A stretch of 64,000 nt of DNA from positions 1,488,001 to 1,552,000 of the forward strand of contig NZ_ATXB01000001.1 in the NCBI RefSeq assembly GCF_000421465.1, read 5' to 3'. Of the stretch, positions 1 through 7,268 are shown in pieces. The position numbers and the translations under genes are program-made. The notes beneath the pieces were generated by a model. That model did not search any database. It worked only from the letters and a program-made list of their open reading frames with translations, and was not told where the DNA came from. Within the stretch, counting starts at the first letter, position 1. Each line of letters starts with the position of its first letter. The stretch is from Methylohalobius crimeensis 10Ki (GTDB taxonomy: Bacteria > Pseudomonadota > Gammaproteobacteria > Methylococcales > Methylothermaceae).

Positions 1-160
1 GCAAGGCTTCCAACACTTCGGGCCGGTGTTCGTGGCGGCGTTTGAGTTGCCAGGAAAGATACCCCAACAGGCGTTTTCCCCGAAGTTGCCGAAGAGAAAT
101 CGAATTGAGCGAAGTGAGATGAGGATCGGATAAATGGGCGAGACGGAAAGTTTGCGTCAT
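1..160 (-). CDS. Metallophosphoesterase, 5' part only (runs off the left edge)
   Basis: Reading the minus strand from an ATG at 160 gives 53 uninterrupted codons to the window edge. The first residues contain RLAHLSDPHL, the classical first metal-binding motif (D-x-H) of calcineurin-like phosphoesterases, followed by a basic stretch GKRLLGYLSWQLKRR seen in a subgroup of these enzymes. The rest of the gene lies outside the window. Its start lies 27 bases inside the divergent gene that begins at 134, so the two 5' ends overlap or the neighbour starts later. No clear ribosome binding site precedes the ATG. The substrate cannot be told from the fragment. Confidence 0.8.
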   Translation of the reverse strand, partial: MTQTFRLAHLSDPHLTSLNSISLRQLRGKRLLGYLSWQLKRRHEHRPEVLEAL

Positions 161-1075
161 TGGATGAGTGGTCAAATTCAAGCCCCGGCATTCGCGCCGG
201 TTGCCCCGTTGGTGGAAAAACTGCGTGAGCTGCACGGTGCCGGGGTGGCCGCGGTGCTCATGTACGGCTCCTGTCTCCGCAGCGGCGATCCTTTCGATGG
301 CCTAGTGGATTTATATGTGCTGGTGGACGATTATACCAGCGTCTATGTACACCGCTGGCAGGCGTGGGCCAATCGTCTCTTGCCGCCCAATGTCTTTTAT
401 TTGGAAATAGAGGTTGAAGGGCGTCCCCTCCGGGTCAAGTATGCGGTCTTATCGCGGCAAGATTTCGCCGCGGGCGTGAGCCAATGGTTCCACTCCTATC
501 TCTGGGGGCGCTTCGCGCAACCTTGCCGCTTGCTCTACGGACGCGATTCCGATACCGCCGACTGGATCTCTGAACGGCTTGTGGAGGCGGCGCGGACATT
601 CATCCGGCGGACCGTTCCCGCATGTTCGGCGTGTCTTACCTTGCCCGAGTTATGGCAGAGGGGGTTGCGGTTGAGTTATCGGGCCGAGCTTCGCGCTGAA
701 AACGCCGCCGCCAGGGCACAGCAGTTATTCGACTATGCCGCGGATTTCTACCAAATCTTGACGCCTCCCTTATTGCGAGAACTTCCCTGGACGACGCAGT
801 GCGAGAACGGACGCTACTGCTTTGCCATTCCCAATGCGACTCGAAGGATCGCCAAAGCCGGATGGGCGCTGCGCTTCCTCCAGGGGAAAGGTTTGTCCCT
901 GCTGCGCCTGATCAAGTCTCTGTTTACCTTCCAGGGCGGGGTGGACTATATCGTCTGGAAGCTGGAGCGCCATACCGGTCGGAAGATCGAAGTTCCGCCC
1001 CGCGCCCGCCGCCGTCCCCTGGTTTATGGTTGGGGCGTGTTGTGGCGACTCTATCGCGAAGGGGCGTTTCGTTAA
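134..1075 (+). CDS. Tam41-like nucleotidyltransferase (possible CDP-diacylglycerol synthase)
   Basis: The 313-residue protein looks like the mitochondrial Tam41/Mmp37 family, which makes CDP-diacylglycerol from phosphatidate and CTP. Visible family features are YGS at 44-46 followed by DGLVDLYVLVDD around 55-66 (the nucleotidyltransferase GS...DxD core), NVFYL around 86-90, VKYAVLS at 101-107 and YLWGRFAQP at 122-130, in the same order as in Tam41. No membrane segment is obvious, so it is probably peripheral. A GAGG at 121-124 precedes the ATG at 134. A second ATG at 164 would remove the overlap with the divergent phosphoesterase start. Family membership is fairly secure; the reaction is inferred from eukaryotic homologues. 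Confidence 0.65.
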   Translation: MGETESLRHWMSGQIQAPAFAPVAPLVEKLRELHGAGVAAVLMYGSCLRSGDPFDGLVDLYVLVDDYTSVYVHRWQAWANRLLPPNVFYLEIEVEGRPLRVKYAVLSRQDFAAGVSQWFHSYLWGRFAQPCRLLYGRDSDTADWISERLVEAARTFIRRTVPACSACLTLPELWQRGLRLSYRAELRAENAAARAQQLFDYAADFYQILTPPLLRELPWTTQCENGRYCFAIPNATRRIAKAGWALRFLQGKGLSLLRLIKSLFTFQGGVDYIVWKLERHTGRKIEVPPRARRRPLVYGWGVLWRLYREGAFR

Positions 1076-1087
1076 TAGTTTAAGCAC

Positions 1088-2248
1088 CTATACATAAATT
1101 GTGTGGTGTATGGAGGTGCGCCGGTAGTATTCCGCAAACCCGTTTTTCTTCCCTGAAAAAAGGTTTACAGGCACTTCCCTTTGTTTTCCTAGAAGGAGAG
1201 AGGGCCGGGAGATTGCCTTGAGGGCGTTTGCCCCCTCCCTGGCCCTCCCCCCAGCGGGGGAGGGTTGGGTGGGGGGAGAAGAATCTTTCCACTGGCTCAG
1301 ATCGCGATTCAAAAGGGAACCGAGCAAATCGATGTCTTCTCGGAAAGTGGCTACGAGTTCTTTCCGAAGATCATTCGCCATCGGGGGGCGGGGGCGATAG
1401 ACAAGATTTTTGCTCAGCAACCATTTGCGCAACCGTTTAATCGGATGTTTCTTCTTGGTTTTTTTTCTTTTTCGTTGGTGCTCCAGATGAACCAGAAAGC
1501 TTTGTACCTGGGTGGGCGGGCGTTTCAGCCAGCGCTGCAACCATTTGAAGCGCGGATATTTGTGGCTCGCCCGCGGCGGAAACGCCGTCCGACCGTCGTA
1601 CTCGACGCCGATGAATTCGAGCACTTGCCGATAGACGGAGAGCGGATCGGCGATGAAATCGTCGAATACCAGCACCAGGCAGCGCTCCCGGCCGACCTGT
1701 TGGAAAAACCGCTCGAGATATTTTCCCAAACTACCGATCTCCGCATACTGCAGCAAGAAAGGGTTGCGGCAGGCTTTGGGCAGGCGTTCTCCTTGCTTGC
1801 GTCGTTCCTGCAGCCGCCAGGCGGTGGCGAAATCCGCTTCGTCTTCGTCCAGGAGGGCGACCAAACGGGAATGATAGGAATAGACCAGATCCACGGGGTT
1901 GCGCACCATGACGATGAAACGCGCCCCCGGATTCAGGGTCAAAATGCGCTCGATGGCATCCCGGTCGTACAGGTAGGACACCGACCCTTCTCCCATGACT
2001 TTATGGCGAGCAGGTTCATAATGGGAAAAGCAATGGCGCAGATAGAAATGCTCGTCGAGATCGGGATGGCGCTTGCGGATCAGGCTGAAGAAATGGGGTT
2101 CTTTGGGTTTGGAAAAACAAATCTGCGGATGATGGCCGAGATAATGGCTCATGGCGGTGGTGCCGCAACGGGGGGCTCCGACCAGGAAAAAATCGGGAAA
2201 GAACGGAAGATCCATTTCCGTTGCGCAGGGTTTCGGTTTGGGGTTCAT
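1088..2248 (-). CDS. Sulfotransferase family protein with repeat-derived C-terminal tail
   Basis: This is a PAPS-dependent sulfotransferase that probably sulfates a surface glycan or lipid. The 5'-phosphosulfate loop is GAPRCGTT near residues 24-31 and the 3'-phosphate motif is FIVMVRNPVDLVYSYHSR near 107-124. The family-like end is LLNRDLSQWKD around residue 321, matching the end of the paralogue at 38128-39027 (LNRDLSAWRKK). The 64 residues beyond it are translated from a GC-rich palindromic repeat (1231-1277) and flanking intergenic DNA, so the original stop appears lost. It is the last gene of the minus-strand operon that starts with neuB. The stop lies 12 bp from the convergent Tam41-like gene. 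Confidence 0.85.
   Translation of the reverse strand: MNPKPKPCATEMDLPFFPDFFLVGAPRCGTTAMSHYLGHHPQICFSKPKEPHFFSLIRKRHPDLDEHFYLRHCFSHYEPARHKVMGEGSVSYLYDRDAIERILTLNPGARFIVMVRNPVDLVYSYHSRLVALLDEDEADFATAWRLQERRKQGERLPKACRNPFLLQYAEIGSLGKYLERFFQQVGRERCLVLVFDDFIADPLSVYRQVLEFIGVEYDGRTAFPPRASHKYPRFKWLQRWLKRPPTQVQSFLVHLEHQRKRKKTKKKHPIKRLRKWLLSKNLVYRPRPPMANDLRKELVATFREDIDLLGSLLNRDLSQWKDSSPPTQPSPAGGRAREGANALKAISRPSLLLGKQREVPVNLFSGKKNGFAEYYRRTSIHHTIYV
1231..1277. repeat. GC-rich palindromic REP-like repeat, type A copy 1
   Basis: The stretch has C-rich and G-rich arms (CCCTCCCCCC / GGGGGAGGG around an AGC centre). Related copies lie at 28537-28629 and 50823-50871. This copy lies inside the reading frame of the sulfotransferase, downstream of the conserved C-terminus. 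Confidence 0.8.
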
Positions 2249-2253
2249 GTATT

Positions 2254-3039
2254 TTAACCGTCCTGACTGACGGGTTGGTTTTCCATGCGGCGCAGGGCCG
2301 CCGCGTACCGGTCTTCCCAGCGCTGCATATTCTTGACCCCGTCCTTGACATAGGGGGACGCCTTGATCAACGCCAGCATCAGCCGGCTGACGATTTTTCC
2401 CTGCCAGCGCAAGGGGCGTTCCACATGCACCAGGAGGACGACCCGGTGTTCGTCGGTGTCGTTGCGTACTTCATGGTCGAAGGTGTCGTCGAAGACGAAG
2501 CATTTGCCTTCTTCCCAGGTGAGTTTGCGATCGGCCACCCGCAAATAGCATTGGTCCTTTTCCTTGGGGACGATCAATCCCAAGTGGCAGACGGTAAAGC
2601 TCTTGGTGGGTCCCCGGTGGGGCGGAATGTGATAGCCCGGGTCGATCATGGAAAACCAAGCGGTCATCAGGCCGGGGATGGACTCCAGGACCTTGGCGGT
2701 TTCCGGGCAGCGCTCGCAGTTTTGTTCGATGCGGCGACCGAAGCCGTACAAGATATGGGTCTTCCAGTGATCCCCTTTGGAAATCCGGGTCTGGTCGGGG
2801 GAGATTTCGTGGAAGGCGGGGATCAGATCCCGCTCCTGCAAGAGCTTTTCGGCTTCCTTTTGGATTGGCGCATAGTTTTTCTCCAGACTGGGCACCCAAT
2901 CGAATTGGTCGGCCTCGAAGGCGGGCGCGTCGCCGATCAGGGATTGGCTGGCGAGAAAGCGGTCCACCGTTCGGGTGAGGGCCTTGCCCGTTTTGATGAT
3001 GGCGCGGCGTTTTAGCTGCTTGATTCGCTCCAGATTCAT
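2254..3039 (-). CDS. Aspartyl/asparaginyl beta-hydroxylase family dioxygenase (LpxO-like)
   Basis: This is a 261-residue Fe(II)/2-oxoglutarate dioxygenase-type protein of the aspartyl/asparaginyl hydroxylase fold, to which the lipid A hydroxylase LpxO also belongs. Metal and cosubstrate motifs are visible: YHIPPHRGPTKSF (first His), FVFDDTFDHEVRN (second His after the acidic turn) and a following HRVVLLVHVERP with the Arg expected to bind 2-oxoglutarate. I chose the ATG at 3039 because the upstream in-frame 37 codons are Cys- and Arg-rich and look non-coding. It sits 5 bp before the sulfotransferase in the glycan operon. A role in hydroxylating lipid A or a surface glycolipid is plausible but inferred. 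Confidence 0.8.
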   Translation of the reverse strand: MNLERIKQLKRRAIIKTGKALTRTVDRFLASQSLIGDAPAFEADQFDWVPSLEKNYAPIQKEAEKLLQERDLIPAFHEISPDQTRISKGDHWKTHILYGFGRRIEQNCERCPETAKVLESIPGLMTAWFSMIDPGYHIPPHRGPTKSFTVCHLGLIVPKEKDQCYLRVADRKLTWEEGKCFVFDDTFDHEVRNDTDEHRVVLLVHVERPLRWQGKIVSRLMLALIKASPYVKDGVKNMQRWEDRYAAALRRMENQPVSQDG

Positions 3040-3082
3040 GTTCGGTGCCTGTGGCTTTGTTTTAACCCTACAGATTGTAGCA

Positions 3083-4048
3083 TTAGGACAACGTTTGCAG
3101 TAGTCGTTTGATTTTGCGCCATTTGCGCCGCCCCTTTCCCCACAAGGCATAGCCGTACCAAAAGTGTTCGATGCGCCTGGTTTTGGCCAGAATCGGGGCG
3201 ATCGCCACCGGCTGCAAGAACAGGTCGGTCGGCGTAACGGCCGAATCGGGTTTGCGTGCGACGACGACGATCACGCGGTTCTGGCCGGTCGCTTGGATGG
3301 GATCGATGCTGCACTGAACTACCTCGAAGCCCGCCGCTTTCAGATAAAGCGCCATGCTTTCCCGGGTGAGGTGGTATTGGTGGGCTTGGCCCGAGGCGAA
3401 AGGGGTGGGGCGGGCGACATTGTAGTTGGGACGCAGGACGTCTTTTTCCAGCAAGAATAGCCATCCTCCCGGTTTCAAGATGCGCAGGGCGTTGTGCAAA
3501 AACTCCCGGGGGGAAAGTAAATGGGCGAGGAGATGTACGGTCAAGGCGGTGACCGCGTCGATCGATGCGGAGGGAATGTCCGCCAAACGGTGCAATTCCG
3601 TCATGGGCATTTGTTGCGCTCGCCCGAGTTTGCGGTGCTTTCGGGCATAGTCGATGTTGGCCGGAAAGGGATCCACGGGAATGACTTGAGCGCCTTCCGA
3701 TGTCATGGCGGATGCCAAGGCGCCCGAGCGCGAGCGCAGATCGAGCACGATTTTTCCGGTCAAATCGATATGCCGGCGGATCAGGGGTAGTGCCCAGCGG
3801 TTTACGCGCCGTTCCTCGGAGCGGACTTTCTTGGGCGTGGGCAGCCCCTCCTCGCCGGTGATGGCCCGGGCGCCCGCATCCCCGGTGAAGTCGCTGCGAT
3901 AGAAGGACTCCAGCGCTTCCGGAGTCAGGCGCGGGCGGGCGAAAAACAAGCCGCAGCGCCGACACAGGGCGATCCGCCCTTGCTGAGGCGGGTTGGGTTC
4001 GGAGACGATAACGGCGTCATCGGCCAGACAAAGATCACACGCGTCCAT
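3083..4048 (-). CDS. Class I SAM-dependent methyltransferase with N-terminal zinc ribbon
   Basis: The 321-residue protein opens with CDLC...CRRC, a four-cysteine zinc-ribbon often found in sugar C- and O-methyltransferases, then GKIVLDLRSRSGALASAM, which occupies the place of the SAM-binding motif I, and a later ILKPGGWLFLLEKD typical of motif III. Motif I is unusual: the usual glycine-rich D-x-G-x-G-x-G is degraded to DLRSRSGAL. The start at 4048 is one base from the stop of the upstream neuA-like gene, so translation is probably coupled. It is likely a glycan or sugar methyltransferase; weakened SAM binding cannot be ruled out. Confidence 0.75.
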   Translation of the reverse strand: MDACDLCLADDAVIVSEPNPPQQGRIALCRRCGLFFARPRLTPEALESFYRSDFTGDAGARAITGEEGLPTPKKVRSEERRVNRWALPLIRRHIDLTGKIVLDLRSRSGALASAMTSEGAQVIPVDPFPANIDYARKHRKLGRAQQMPMTELHRLADIPSASIDAVTALTVHLLAHLLSPREFLHNALRILKPGGWLFLLEKDVLRPNYNVARPTPFASGQAHQYHLTRESMALYLKAAGFEVVQCSIDPIQATGQNRVIVVVARKPDSAVTPTDLFLQPVAIAPILAKTRRIEHFWYGYALWGKGRRKWRKIKRLLQTLS

Positions 4049-4049
4049 A

Positions 4050-4775
4050 TCAACCTTCAGAGGATTGGGTTGAGAAAGTTTGTCGCCGGTACAGGAATTC
4101 GGCGAAGGCCAGATCGATGGGGTCGTCGATGTTGGCCGTGTATTCGTCGATGACGACCCCCGCGCAAGCCGATTCGACGATTTGACGCCGCTCCACGACG
4201 GCCTCCCGCCAAGCGGCGTAGCAGGCGCCGGTGCGATAGTAATAACGGGACGCCGTTTGCCGGTTGGAGACGAATTTTTCCAGATAGGGTTGGACCCGTC
4301 CTTGATCGTCCAGGCGCAGGATTTTCTCGGGAACGAAATGCCCCGGCACCGGCGCAATGGTGGTCGCCGCCTCAAAGGGCCCCGACCATAAGGTTTCCAC
4401 CGTCCGTGCGATTTGCTCGGGCGTGCGAAGGGGCGTGGTGGGTTGCAAATAGAGACTCAAATCGAACCGGCAACCGTAATGGTCTTCGGCCGCCAGCCAC
4501 CCGTGGCGCCAGACGTCGACGCCCAAGGCGGTATCGGTGGCCAGTTCCGGGGGGCGAAAAAAGGGCACGGGAAGGCCTTCCCGGCGTCCTTCTTCCGCCA
4601 GTTCCGCATCGTCGGTACTCAACAGGGCTTGATCGATCCAGGGCAATTCCTCGATCAGGCGAGCGGTCCAGCCGATCAGGCTTTTGCCTCCGACGGTGCG
4701 CAAATTCTTGCGGGGTATGCCTTTGCTGCCGCCGCGGGCCGGAACGATGGCCAGTACGGATTTATCTTTCCACAT
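4050..4775 (-). CDS. neuA: CMP-nonulosonate cytidylyltransferase (NeuA/LegF-like)
   Basis: The 241-residue protein activates a nonulosonic acid with CTP. The nucleotide-binding signature IVPARGGSKGIPRKN at residues 10-24 is diagnostic for acylneuraminate cytidylyltransferases, and LQPTTPLRTPEQI and the DxD-like IDEYTANIDDPIDL near the end also fit. Length is normal for the catalytic domain without an added esterase domain. Its start overlaps the preceding gene by 14 bp and neuC and neuB lie upstream in the same operon, which confirms the pathway. Whether the sugar is Neu5Ac, legionaminate or a related acid cannot be decided from motifs. Confidence 0.88.
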   Translation of the reverse strand: MWKDKSVLAIVPARGGSKGIPRKNLRTVGGKSLIGWTARLIEELPWIDQALLSTDDAELAEEGRREGLPVPFFRPPELATDTALGVDVWRHGWLAAEDHYGCRFDLSLYLQPTTPLRTPEQIARTVETLWSGPFEAATTIAPVPGHFVPEKILRLDDQGRVQPYLEKFVSNRQTASRYYYRTGACYAAWREAVVERRQIVESACAGVVIDEYTANIDDPIDLAFAEFLYRRQTFSTQSSEG

Positions 4776-6114
4776 CTTGAATCCGGTAGAGGTTGGTCTC
4801 CAATTCGGTCACCGCGACCGAATGGAAACGGTTCAGTAAGCGGGAGAACGATTTCGTTTGTGCCTCGACGTAGGCGACCGGGGTGGGCGGATAGAGGTCG
4901 GCGAACATGCGCTGCTTGGATTTGCCCTTCATTTGGCGTTTGATTTGCTTCCGCGCGATTCGCATTCTGCCGGCCAGGCGTTCCCCGAGGGAAGCGGTCT
5001 GAGGCGGCAACGCTTTGAATATTCGGGCAATTCGATCGCAGGCCAGCGGTCCTTCCGCGGCGGCCAGGTGGCGCTTCAACACCTCGCCCTGGGCGGTGCG
5101 GGCCTTGAGATCCGTTTCCTCTTTGAGGACGGCGGCCAGGGTGTCTTTGAGTTCGTTAACGCTGGCGACCTCCAGACTCAGCTGGATCGGCAGGGGGGGA
5201 TCGAGCGCTTCGTCGCGGAGGGGACGGTAACAGATAACCGACTTGCCCAGGACGAAGGACTCCACCGCCGTGGTGCAACTGTGATGGAGAACCGCTTGAC
5301 TGCCCAGGATCCAGGGGGTCACTTCGCCTTCGTAGATGACGTGGCAATTGTTCAGATGCGCGGTGGCTTGCTGCCAGGGAAAGGAGCTTTCGGCCGGGTG
5401 TGGCCGGAGGATGAACTGCAATTCCGGAAACGATGCGGCCAACTCGGGGAGGGCTTCCAGGTAGGCGCGAAACAGTGCGATTCGATAGCGCGCCAGGTCC
5501 GGGTTGTAAAACTTGGGAGTGGGGAATTTCCCCGAGGCCACATCTGCCGGAGAAGGGAGCCGGGTGGCGGCCGCCTTGCGGGTGTTGACCCAGTGAAAAT
5601 TGCTGTTGAACAGGAGGTAGGGGCCGTAACGGTCTCTGAGGTTTTGGGCTTGTTTTCGATATAGCTCGCGTAAGGGAGAGCGGAACAGGTCGAAGCGGGG
5701 ATTGCCGGTGACATGGATTTTACCCCCTTCCCGGGAGCCGAAATAGTCGCGCCAAAGTGTGGCGTTGGCTTCCCCCCAGGCGAAGAGCGCTTGGGGTTGC
5801 TGCAAGGTTCCGGCGCCTACTCGACGGGTCTTGTAGATCTCGGGGGAATAAATCACCAACCCTTCTTCGTCCAAGGCGGTGACCGTATGCCCCAGTTGGC
5901 GCAAGTGACGGTAGAATTTTTCCATGTCACCGGTCACGCTCTTGCCCAGATAAATGCCTCGGGGAAGGCGATGGGCGAGCGGCTTGAGCCGGTCCCGATC
6001 GCCAAGATAGACCGAATGGCCCTGTTCGGCCAGCACGCAAGCGAGCAGGATCATGGCGTCCAACTCCCGGGTTTTGATTTCCACCGGCAGGAAGACGGGA
6101 AGGCGATCGCTCAT
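4762..6114 (-). CDS. Surface carbohydrate biosynthesis protein (GT-B-like)
   Basis: The 450-residue protein resembles the bacterial surface carbohydrate biosynthesis family found beside neuABC genes. It has a glycosyltransferase-B-like look: an N-terminal Rossmann half, HVTGNPRFDL near residue 135, then FILRPHPAES and the nucleotide-sugar-binding style segment VLHHSCTTAVESFVLGKSVI in the C-terminal half. No signal peptide or membrane segment is seen. It overlaps neuC by 4 bp (ATGA) and neuA by 14 bp, so it belongs to the nonulosonate operon and may transfer the nonulosonate or build the acceptor. The exact reaction is not known to me. Confidence 0.7.
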   Translation of the reverse strand: MSDRLPVFLPVEIKTRELDAMILLACVLAEQGHSVYLGDRDRLKPLAHRLPRGIYLGKSVTGDMEKFYRHLRQLGHTVTALDEEGLVIYSPEIYKTRRVGAGTLQQPQALFAWGEANATLWRDYFGSREGGKIHVTGNPRFDLFRSPLRELYRKQAQNLRDRYGPYLLFNSNFHWVNTRKAAATRLPSPADVASGKFPTPKFYNPDLARYRIALFRAYLEALPELAASFPELQFILRPHPAESSFPWQQATAHLNNCHVIYEGEVTPWILGSQAVLHHSCTTAVESFVLGKSVICYRPLRDEALDPPLPIQLSLEVASVNELKDTLAAVLKEETDLKARTAQGEVLKRHLAAAEGPLACDRIARIFKALPPQTASLGERLAGRMRIARKQIKRQMKGKSKQRMFADLYPPTPVAYVEAQTKSFSRLLNRFHSVAVTELETNLYRIQDVER

Positions 6115-7268
6115 TTTTTGAAACTCAACGGTGTGGTGGCGAGAATCTGGGCGATGCGCTCGCCGGCGGCGCCGTCTCCGTAAAGATGATCCGGTGCCGG
6201 GCGCGGGCTATGGTTGACCTGGTCGATGGCGGCCAAAATCTGGCTGCGATCGGGGTTGACGTCAATCACATTCTTTCCCCGATCCCGTCCGTGCTGGCGG
6301 CTGCCGATATTGAGTGCCGGCACCCCCAAAAAAGCGCATTCTCGAATCCCGGCGCTGGAATTGCCGACGATGGCCAGGGAATTGTGGACGAGACGCAGGA
6401 AGTCCTCGGGCGGCACGTTTTTGAAAAAATGGATATGGGGGGGGCGATAGCGTTCCCGAAACGCCCGGATGCCGTGGGAGACCACGTCCGAACCGGCGTC
6501 GATATTGGGCCAGAACCACAGGGCGGGAAGATTGCTTTCATACACCGCATGCAAGGTTTCGTCGATTTGTTGTTTGGCCGATTCGGTTTCGGTGGTGACC
6601 GGGTGTTGCAGGACCACCAGATAAGGACGGTGCCAATCGATTCGCGGGCCGACGCCTTTATAGGCGTCGAAAATATCCACCCCGATTTCCGGATCTTCCC
6701 GCACCTGGGCGGCGATGTCGATGGAAGGGCAACCGGTGACGTGAACCTTGTCCGGCTCCTCCCCCAAGGCGATGACCCGTTGGCGCGCCGGGTCCGAGGA
6801 CACCAGGTGGAGATCCGCCAGCTTGGTGATGGCGTGGCGCACCTTGTTGTCGATATTGCCGGTGATTTCGCCGCCTTGAATGTGAACCAGGGGAATATTC
6901 ATGTAGGAAGCCGCCACCGCCGTGGACAAGGTTTCGAAGCGGTCGGCGATGGTGATCACCCCGTCCGATTGGAGGGTTTGGAAGGCGGAGGCGAGTTCGA
7001 TGATGCCGAGCCCCGTGGATTTGGCGGCGGTGATCAGATTGCCGCCTTCGAGCATGGTATGCAGTTTGTAATCGATCTTGAAGCCATCGGCTTCGATCAC
7101 CCGGTCGGGAAAGCCGAAGCGTTCCAGAATCGCCGAGGCGGCCACGATGATCTGAAGCTCCAGCTCCGGGTGGCGGGCGATCGCCTCCATGGCGGTGCGG
7201 AAGCGGGCGTAACTGGGGCGCGCGGTAATCACCACGCAAATTTTGCGGCGTTTTTTTTGAGTCATCAA
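6111..7268 (-). CDS. neuC: Hydrolysing UDP-N-acetylglucosamine 2-epimerase (NeuC/LegG-like)
   Basis: The 385-residue protein belongs to the hydrolysing 2-epimerases that release ManNAc (or the diacetamido analogue) from UDP-sugar to feed NeuB. Seen in sequence are ICVVITARPSYARFR at the N-terminus, the HIQGGEITGNIDNKVRHAIT segment around 136-155 and GNSSAGIRE near 312-320, all family hallmarks. It overlaps both neighbours by 4 bp (ATGA), a tight translational coupling. The substrate choice between UDP-GlcNAc and UDP-diNAcBac decides sialic versus legionaminic acid and cannot be settled here. Confidence 0.88.
   Translation of the reverse strand: MMTQKKRRKICVVITARPSYARFRTAMEAIARHPELELQIIVAASAILERFGFPDRVIEADGFKIDYKLHTMLEGGNLITAAKSTGLGIIELASAFQTLQSDGVITIADRFETLSTAVAASYMNIPLVHIQGGEITGNIDNKVRHAITKLADLHLVSSDPARQRVIALGEEPDKVHVTGCPSIDIAAQVREDPEIGVDIFDAYKGVGPRIDWHRPYLVVLQHPVTTETESAKQQIDETLHAVYESNLPALWFWPNIDAGSDVVSHGIRAFRERYRPPHIHFFKNVPPEDFLRLVHNSLAIVGNSSAGIRECAFLGVPALNIGSRQHGRDRGKNVIDVNPDRSQILAAIDQVNHSPRPAPDHLYGDGAAGERIAQILATTPLSFKK

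Noticed and set aside
1265-2257. Long plus-strand frame opposite the sulfotransferase
   Set aside because: It is an antisense shadow; the minus strand has clear sulfotransferase motifs and the plus frame shows no domain.
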